Shown piece after piece: positions 7,001-10,709 of a DNA stretch of 10,709 bases. Position 1 is the stretch's first letter; each line of letters begins with the position of its first letter. The notes beneath the pieces were generated by a model that was given only the letters and a program-made list of their open reading frames with translations, had not been told where the DNA came from and ran no database searches. The stretch is from Rubrobacteraceae bacterium (GTDB taxonomy: Bacteria > Actinomycetota > Rubrobacteria > Rubrobacterales > Rubrobacteraceae): contig JARDZQ010000023.1 in the NCBI GenBank assembly GCA_029240775.1, positions 1 through 10,709 on the forward strand, given 5' to 3'. The position numbers and the translations under genes are program-made.

Positions 7001-7749
7001 GCGATCAGGACGAAGATACCGACAGCGAAGAGCGCGATTCCCATCACGATGGCGCCGATGCCTCCGACGCCGAGCCACCGTACCGTCTTGCCGAGGCTCT
7101 GGCCGAGCGCATCCTCGGAGCGGTGACTGACGACGAAGCGGTGTCCCTCCTTGCCGGATGGCGGCCCCCCGATCGGCCCGTCCTCCTGTACCGTTCCGAG
7201 CACGTAGACCTGTGCGTCTACGGTCAGGATGTTCTCTGTGTAGCGGTAACCCAGAGTGCGCTCGCCGCCGCCGAGGTTGATGGTCGCCTCACCGAGCGAG
7301 ATCGAGGGCCCGTTACCGCCCGTGTTGCGCTCGAAGCGGTCTACGACCTGCCTGGCGTCCACCTCCGCGCTCTCACCGTTCACCGGGACCCTGCCGGTTG
7401 CATCCTCGACCGTAAACGGCGCGAACTGCTCATTCTGGGCCACAACCTCCGAGCGCCGGTCAGAGCCGACGTCGTCGTAGTCGCGCTCCAGGTACTCCCG
7501 TACTATTTTGGAGTAGTAGGCGCACGTCTCGTTCGCCATCTCGCTGATCAGGGGCTCATCGCAGCGCAGCGTGCCCTTGACCTCGACGAGCGTTCCAGGG
7601 GAGAGTCCGGAGACGTCAGAGGCGTTCGAGGTCTCGGTCTGGCCCATCAGGGCCGCCTTCTGCTTGTTTTTGTTCCGGAAGTAGAGCAGTGCGCCGCCGG
7701 CCGCTAGGAAGATTACGGCGAAGAGCAGCAGGACCAGGAACGTAGTCAT
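6997..7749 (-). CDS. Two-TM GIDE-domain (E3 ubiquitin ligase-like) membrane protein
   Basis: A 250-residue protein. An N-terminal hydrophobic helix (about 3-23) is followed by a basic stretch RNKNKQK. A soluble domain (about 45-215) contains VEVKGTLRCDEPLISE and NETCAYYSKIVREYLERDYDD. A second TM helix closes the C-terminus (about 226-249). The middle block, with a Cys-Asp-Pro-Leu turn followed by an ANETCAYY segment and a later PFTVEDATGRVPV, is the pattern of the GIDE domain (PF12483 family) known from eukaryotic MULAN/MAPL and found in many bacteria. No RING finger is present, so ligase activity should not be assumed; the function in bacteria is unknown. The orientation is probably with the domain between two anchors on one side of the membrane. 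The ATG at 7749 is supported by AAGGAGGG 6 nt upstream and by the immediate TM helix; an in-frame ATG at 7827 would place 26 polar residues before it. Confidence 0.8.
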   Translation of the reverse strand: MTTFLVLLLFAVIFLAAGGALLYFRNKNKQKAALMGQTETSNASDVSGLSPGTLVEVKGTLRCDEPLISEMANETCAYYSKIVREYLERDYDDVGSDRRSEVVAQNEQFAPFTVEDATGRVPVNGESAEVDARQVVDRFERNTGGNGPSISLGEATINLGGGERTLGYRYTENILTVDAQVYVLGTVQEDGPIGGPPSGKEGHRFVVSHRSEDALGQSLGKTVRWLGVGGIGAIVMGIALFAVGIFVLIA

Positions 7750-7755
7750 TCGATA

Positions 7756-7763
7756 CCCTCCTT
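7756..7763 (-). promoter_or_regulatory. Ribosome-binding site deciding the GIDE-gene start
   Basis: On the minus strand AAGGAGGG lies 6 nt before ATG 7749. It favours this start over the upstream in-frame ATG at 7827. Confidence 0.85.
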
Positions 7764-7793
7764 GATTTTCGAGCGTCGGAGTTCCGCACACGA

Positions 7794-7824
7794 ACTGTAC
7801 TCGCGGTCGCTGACCCCGGGTCAT
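7794..7824 (-). promoter_or_regulatory. Candidate promoter and overlapping palindromic operator of the GIDE gene
   Basis: On the minus strand TACAGT (7799 to 7794) fits a -10 TAnnnT. An ATGACC/TGACCC -35-like sequence lies 18-19 nt upstream. The -35 region overlaps a perfect 13-bp palindrome, TGACCC-C-GGGTCA, at 7811-7823. The predicted leader is about 35-40 nt. The palindrome is certain; promoter and operator roles are inferred. Confidence 0.35.
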
Positions 7825-7879
7825 CACCCAAATGGATGATTTAGCGCGGGAGCATTCGTGCCCCGGGAGCAGCTCCAGC

Positions 7880-7936
7880 GTTGTATCAGCAGATGCAACT
7901 TGACTGACTTTCGATCTCGCGATTGTCTGAGTCAGT
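7880..7936. repeat. Two adjacent inverted repeats in the 7750-8001 spacer
   Basis: The first is GTTGTATC (7880-7887) with GATGCAAC (7892-7899), an 8-bp stem with one G-U pair and an AGCA tetraloop. The second is ACTGACT (7903-7909) with AGTCAGT (7930-7936), whose centre coincides exactly with an inner palindrome TCGCGA (7917-7922). Both flanking genes read leftward, so these could be terminator elements of the membrane-protein gene, operator sites, or parts of a small structured RNA. No coding potential was seen here. Confidence 0.4.
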
Positions 7937-7946
7937 GTCCCGTTCC

Positions 7947-7968
7947 GGCCGGGGATAAAGTACCCCCG
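7947..7968 (-). terminator. Possible terminator hairpin of the membrane-protein gene
   Basis: GGGG(A)TA at 7951-7957 can pair with TACCCC at 7961-7966 around AAG, starting about 35 nt past the stop codon of the minus-strand membrane protein. The stem is GC-rich but is not followed by a U-tract. A small palindrome GGTC-GT-GACC at 7984-7993 lies between it and the stop. Confidence 0.3.
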
Positions 7969-8001
7969 ACTTTCGCTGCAAGGGGTCGTGACCAGCTTCG
8001 T

Positions 8002-9390
8002 CTAATGGAAGATCAGGGTCAGCGCGCCCACGTAGAGCATCGCGGCGAGCGTGACGGCGAGGCCGAAGCCCCAATTCCTTTTCGGTCCGATCTCAAGCGG
8101 GTGCAGCCCCGTGAGGCGCGCCAGCATCGTAACGGCGCTGGAGAAGGGGGTGAGCAGGAGCGCCGACTGAGCGCCGAGCAGGAGCGCGACGGCCCACAGC
8201 GCGGGCGCGGGCCCGCCGTCGAGCGGGAAGGCGGTATTTATGAGCAACACCATCGGGATGACGTGTATGCCGACGACGAAGCCCACGCCGATAGTGAGCA
8301 TGAGCGCCGGCGCCACGAGAAGCGGGGGCAGGGATGAGAGAAGGTTCCCAAGTGGCGCGAGCGCCCCGAGCTCTGCGAGGGAGAGCACGAGGATGCCAGC
8401 AGAGCCGAAGAGAGCAAACTCGGCGTGCGAGGCTGTGAGCGAGCCTCGCGTCTCGCCGGCAAGACGCCCCAGAGGCGAGGTCCTGCGCAAGATGAGCGCC
8501 GCCAGAACCGCGATCAGGACGACCACCAAGGCGACCGTGACGGCGATGGTCGCGGTCAGCGAGAGATTGGGGAACAGGAGGTTGGCGAGCGCTACCGTAG
8601 CGACGAGCAGCACCGGATAGAGGACGACCGCTGCCGCCTTGCGGTCGAGCGGCTCGTCCGGACCAGGAGGAGCTTCCGTATCTTCTACCTCGCGCTGGGC
8701 GAAGAGGGATGTCGCCGCCAGGCCGAGCAGGGCGAACGGGAGCGTGACGGTAAGGAGGCTCGGGTAGGAGACACCGGTGAGCACGATCGTTGTTGCCGTA
8801 AAGACGTTCAGGTTCGTCCACAGCGGGGCGAACGAGAAGCCTCTTCCGGCCCACACGAGCGCGTTGATGCGCGAGCTCGGGGCGGCGCGCCCCACGATCA
8901 CGTCTATCAGGACGAAGGCGCCGACGTCCAGGACCGCCCCGAGCACGTGGCCCATGATGCTCGAGGCCGCTCCCACGCCCGCGCCGCGCCTTCTCAGAGC
9001 CGCTACGAGGCCCCGGATCTGGGCCTCGTAGCGGGCCGCCCGAAGGGGGTAGCCGGCGACGCTCAAGACGAGAAGCACCGCGACCACCCCGAAATAGTCC
9101 GGGAGCCCCCCGACGAACGCGCCGGCGTCGAACCTTCCCGTGACGACCGCTGCTCCGAGCGCGACGAACGAGACGAGCGCCAGGCCCTTGTGGAACGAGC
9201 TCGCCCACGGCACTGAGACCGCGTAAAGGGCGGCACCCGTGCCAAGGAAGACGGCCGTCGCTACAGAGGACGGCGCGAGGTTGGACCATGCGTACGCCGC
9301 GAGGAAGGTCGCCCCGAGCGCCGGTCGCACCCCGTCGAGCCGTGCCCTGGCGCTCCCGGAGAGGGCCGTCTTCTGTGTACTCTCTCTCAC
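8002..9390 (-). CDS. Polytopic membrane protein of unknown function, possible IT-superfamily-like transporter
   Basis: A 462-residue, strongly hydrophobic protein with roughly 10-12 membrane segments. Two halves (about 22-230 and 251-462) are separated by a polar, acidic loop (REVEDTEAPPGPDEPLDRK, 233-251). Each half ends in a similar pattern. A helix is followed by a Ser/Thr/Asn-rich segment and a TGxxxP turn: PLWTNLNVFTATTIVLTG...YP at about 189-210 and LLTPFSSAVTMLARLTGLHP at about 412-431. This resembles the duplicated re-entrant hairpins of ion-transporter (SLC13/ArsB/CitM-type) carriers. I do not recognise an exact family, and the substrate is unknown. The start is GTG 9390, directly after an in-frame TAG; its ribosome site is poor. 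A downstream GTG at about residue 21, just before the first TM helix, is an alternative. A long overlapping frame on the same strand is Arg/Gly-rich and not credible. Confidence 0.75.
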   Translation of the reverse strand: MRESTQKTALSGSARARLDGVRPALGATFLAAYAWSNLAPSSVATAVFLGTGAALYAVSVPWASSFHKGLALVSFVALGAAVVTGRFDAGAFVGGLPDYFGVVAVLLVLSVAGYPLRAARYEAQIRGLVAALRRRGAGVGAASSIMGHVLGAVLDVGAFVLIDVIVGRAAPSSRINALVWAGRGFSFAPLWTNLNVFTATTIVLTGVSYPSLLTVTLPFALLGLAATSLFAQREVEDTEAPPGPDEPLDRKAAAVVLYPVLLVATVALANLLFPNLSLTATIAVTVALVVVLIAVLAALILRRTSPLGRLAGETRGSLTASHAEFALFGSAGILVLSLAELGALAPLGNLLSSLPPLLVAPALMLTIGVGFVVGIHVIPMVLLINTAFPLDGGPAPALWAVALLLGAQSALLLTPFSSAVTMLARLTGLHPLEIGPKRNWGFGLAVTLAAMLYVGALTLIFH

Positions 9391-9439
9391 CGCCTAAGTT
9401 TGGCAAAAAAGAACCCTTCTGACCAACGACCCACGCACG

Positions 9440-9501
9440 CTTTCCCACTTGGGAAAGGAGGGCTACTACGTAGACTTACGGGGTAGCCTCCGACCGGTCG
9501 G
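9440..9501 (+). promoter_or_regulatory. Palindrome-rich promoter region upstream of the VOC gene
   Basis: In the 137-bp divergent spacer 9391-9527, TTGGGA (9449-9454) and TAGACT (9471-9476), 16 nt apart, form a plausible -35/-10 pair for the plus strand. The -35 lies in a perfect palindrome CTTTCCCA-CT-TGGGAAAG (9440-9457). CTACGTAG (9466-9473) overlaps the -10. GGCTAC (9461-9466) pairs with GTAGCC (9483-9488), and CCGACCGGTCGG (9490-9501) is a perfect 12-bp palindrome near the predicted transcript start. The palindromes are certain; their use as operators is inferred. Confidence 0.45.
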
Positions 9502-9527
9502 GACGTCGGTTAGAGAAGGAGGAACAG

Positions 9528-10307
9528 ATGGGGAAGAGGGAACGCTACGAGCCGGGGACCTTCTGCTGGGTCGAGCTCGCGACCACAGATCCCGCGGGCG
9601 CTAAGGCGTTCTACACGGGGCTCTTCGGCTGGGAGGCGGAGGACGTGCCTGCGGGGGAGGCGACCTACACGCTCCTGCGCCTGGACGGCGACGAGGTCTA
9701 CGGCCTCTACGCGTTGGACGCCGCCCGGCGCGAAGCGGACATCCAGCCCCACTGGCTCTCCCACGTGAGCGTCGAGGACGCCGAGGCGGTGGCCTCCAGG
9801 TCGCGCGAGCTGGGAGGCACCGTGGAAGGCGGAGTCGTCGACGTGGGCGAGCACGGCCGGTTCGCGATCGTCCGCGACCCGTCGGGCGCCAACCTCGTAG
9901 CGTGGGAGACGAGGGCGGGCGCTCGCAGGGTCAACGATCCTGGCTGCATGACCTGGAACGAGCTCCAGACCCGCGAACCCGAGAGGATGGCGGCCTACTA
10001 CGCTGAGCTCTTCGGCTGGAAGATGGAGGCCCAGCGGGAGGACGCTAACCTGGCCTACGTGGTTATCAAGAACGGCGGGAAGTCGAACGGCGGCATCATG
10101 CCGGTGACGGAGCCACAAGGCGACGCTCCTTCATTCTGGCTCGCCTACTTCACGGTTGCCTCGTCAGACGACGCCGCCGCGAAGACCCAGGAGCTCGGCG
10201 GCAGGGTTTACGCCGGGCCGATGAATATAGGGGCTGGCCGCATCGCGGTCCTAGCCGACCCTCAGGGGGCGGCGTTCGCCGTCTTCGCGGGCGAGACGGA
10301 CGATTAG
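9528..10307 (+). CDS. Tandem VOC (glyoxalase-fold) protein, CFP30B-like
   Basis: A 259-residue soluble protein made of two vicinal-oxygen-chelate domains. Domain 1 (about 10-128) begins GTFCWVELATTDPAGAKAFY, has LFGWE at 32-36 and ends DPSGANLVAWE. Domain 2 (about 138-255) begins MTWNELQTREPERMAAYY, has LFGWK at 161-165 and ends DPQGAAFAVFAGE. The shared WxEL...AxxFYxxLFGW pattern and the length match the mycobacterial CFP30B (Rv0577) group of tandem VOC proteins; activity and ligand are not established from sequence. A Glu in each first strand (Glu16, Glu145) is the usual position for a metal ligand. The start is ATG 9528, with AGGAGG 5 nt upstream at 9517-9522. It is probably monocistronic: it has its own promoter region upstream and a hairpin 12 nt after the stop. 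Confidence 0.9.
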   Translation: MGKRERYEPGTFCWVELATTDPAGAKAFYTGLFGWEAEDVPAGEATYTLLRLDGDEVYGLYALDAARREADIQPHWLSHVSVEDAEAVASRSRELGGTVEGGVVDVGEHGRFAIVRDPSGANLVAWETRAGARRVNDPGCMTWNELQTREPERMAAYYAELFGWKMEAQREDANLAYVVIKNGGKSNGGIMPVTEPQGDAPSFWLAYFTVASSDDAAAKTQELGGRVYAGPMNIGAGRIAVLADPQGAAFAVFAGETDD

Positions 10308-10319
10308 ACGGATTGTGTG

Positions 10320-10341
10320 GGGGCGGTTCGCGAACTGCCCC
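10320..10341 (+). terminator. Terminator-like hairpin after the VOC gene
   Basis: GGGGCGGTTC (10320-10329) pairs with GAACTGCCCC (10332-10341), a 10-bp stem with a single G-U pair, 12 nt after the VOC stop. There is no T-run behind it, as is common in high-GC Gram-positives. It lies just before the next gene's promoter, which supports a terminator role. Confidence 0.6.
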
Positions 10342-10345
10342 TACG

Positions 10346-10376
10346 CTGACCGAAAGCGAGAACGGCGGCATATAAT
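10346..10376 (+). promoter_or_regulatory. Sigma-70-type promoter of the lipoprotein gene
   Basis: A perfect TATAAT lies at 10371-10376. A -35-like CTGACC is at 10346-10351 with 19-nt spacing; TGACCG with 18 nt is the alternative. The predicted transcript start near 10383 gives a leader of about 35 nt before the TTG at 10417. Confidence 0.6.
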
Positions 10377-10416
10377 CGGGCGACGTCGGCCTGATAGATC
10401 GAAGAAGGGTTGCGCC

Positions 10417-10709
10417 TTGGCGAACCGCACTGCGAGAGCGCTTCACGGAGTGCTGGCTCTCGTGTTTCTCCTGTTTTGTGTCGCCTGCGGCGGGGGCTCC
10501 GGGGGTTCGTCGCCTGCGTCCTCGACATCGACGAGCGGGGACGAGCCACAAAAGCCAGCGCAGACGCGGGAGGCCGGCGAAGAGCCTGCTCCCGGAGGTG
10601 GCGGGCGGACGTCCGCGGAGGTCGGTCCGGTCGAGGTGGAGAGGAGCGTTATCGCTACTGACCTCGAGGTGCCGTGGGGGTTCGCCTTTCTCCCGAACGG
10701 CGACGCCCT
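10417..10709 (+). CDS. Lipoprotein, PQQ-dependent sugar dehydrogenase-like, 5' part
   Basis: The frame is open from TTG 10417 to the window end, 97 codons. The first residues form a lipoprotein signal: MANRTAR, then a hydrophobic stretch ALHGVLALVFLLFCVAC with Cys24 as the likely lipid-anchored residue. A Gly/Ser/Pro-rich low-complexity linker (about 25-70) follows, as usual for surface-tethered enzymes. The segment from about 80, ERSVIATDLEVPWGFAFLPNGDA, is the typical opening of glucose/sorbosone dehydrogenase (GSDH, PF07995) beta-propellers, which oxidise sugars with PQQ. Catalytic residues lie beyond the window, so activity is inferred. The TTG start is supported by GAAGG/AAGGG 7 nt upstream (10403-10409), by the promoter, and by the absence of any in-frame ATG or GTG between promoter and TTG. 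GTG 10450 is a poorer alternative because it would remove the basic n-region. Confidence 0.8.
   Translation, partial: MANRTARALHGVLALVFLLFCVACGGGSGGSSPASSTSTSGDEPQKPAQTREAGEEPAPGGGGRTSAEVGPVEVERSVIATDLEVPWGFAFLPNGDA

Noticed and set aside
7123..7707. Plus-strand frame opposite the GIDE gene
   Set aside because: No motif and no good ribosome site; the opposite strand has the TM helices, the domain and a strong Shine-Dalgarno.
8093..9448. 451-codon minus-strand frame overlapping the membrane protein
   Set aside because: Arg/Gly/Ala-rich translation. The alternative frame on the same strand gives coherent TM helices and is clearly the gene.
10410..10661. ATG-initiated frame at the start of the last gene
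   Set aside because: It is out of frame with the lipoprotein signal and the GSDH-like segment; composition is Arg/Gly-rich.
1..10709. Search for tRNA, rRNA, phage or defence genes
   Set aside because: No cloverleaf, rRNA core sequence, integrase, nuclease or toxin-antitoxin pattern was recognised by eye.

Overview
The window is GC-rich chromosomal DNA. Ribosome-binding sites are strong AGGAGG types, some genes start with GTG or TTG, and the gaps between genes are short. The gene content (a Bacillus-type FadN/FadA beta-oxidation pair, an actinobacterial CFP30B-like tandem VOC protein, a bacterial GIDE-domain protein) suggests a GC-rich Gram-positive such as an actinobacterium of the Rubrobacter kind. 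That placement is inference from gene content and base composition; no rRNA or marker gene is present.

Layout. 1-580 (+) is the 3' part of an MBL-fold metallo-hydrolase. 581-955 has no intact gene, but holds what looks like the decayed C-terminal end of an unidentified gene on the minus strand. 956-1972 and 2001-3182 (both -) form a two-gene operon: a glutaryl-CoA-dehydrogenase-like acyl-CoA dehydrogenase followed by a zinc-free medium-chain reductase. A 122-bp divergent spacer separates this from 3305-5680 (+), a FadN-type 3-hydroxyacyl-CoA dehydrogenase/enoyl-CoA hydratase fusion. Next come a 116-bp spacer carrying an odd inverted heptad-repeat element and 5797-6975 (+), a FadA-type thiolase. 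6997-7749 (-) is a small two-TM GIDE-domain protein that converges on the thiolase with a 21-bp gap. 8002-9390 (-) is a polytopic membrane protein with two pseudo-repeated halves. A palindrome-rich divergent spacer then leads to 9528-10307 (+), a tandem VOC/glyoxalase-fold protein. A hairpin and a clear TATAAT promoter precede the start of a TTG-initiated lipoprotein at 10417 (+), which resembles PQQ-dependent sugar dehydrogenases and runs off the window.

How the genes fit together. From 956 to 6975 the genes encode a near-complete beta-oxidation spiral: acyl-CoA dehydrogenase, hydratase plus hydroxyacyl-CoA dehydrogenase, and thiolase, with an additional NAD(P)H-dependent reductase. This parallels the fadN-fadA-fadE grouping of Bacillus, with the dehydrogenase moved to a divergent transcript. 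The right-hand half (GIDE protein, membrane protein, VOC protein, lipoprotein) looks like ordinary housekeeping or accessory genes with no obvious shared pathway.

I found no CRISPR array, phage genes, insertion sequence, tRNA or defence cluster. I see no convincing wholly new multi-gene system. The items most worth a second look are the inverted heptad-repeat element between fadN and fadA, the changed substrate pocket of the acyl-CoA dehydrogenase, the GIDE-domain protein, and the unassigned membrane protein.
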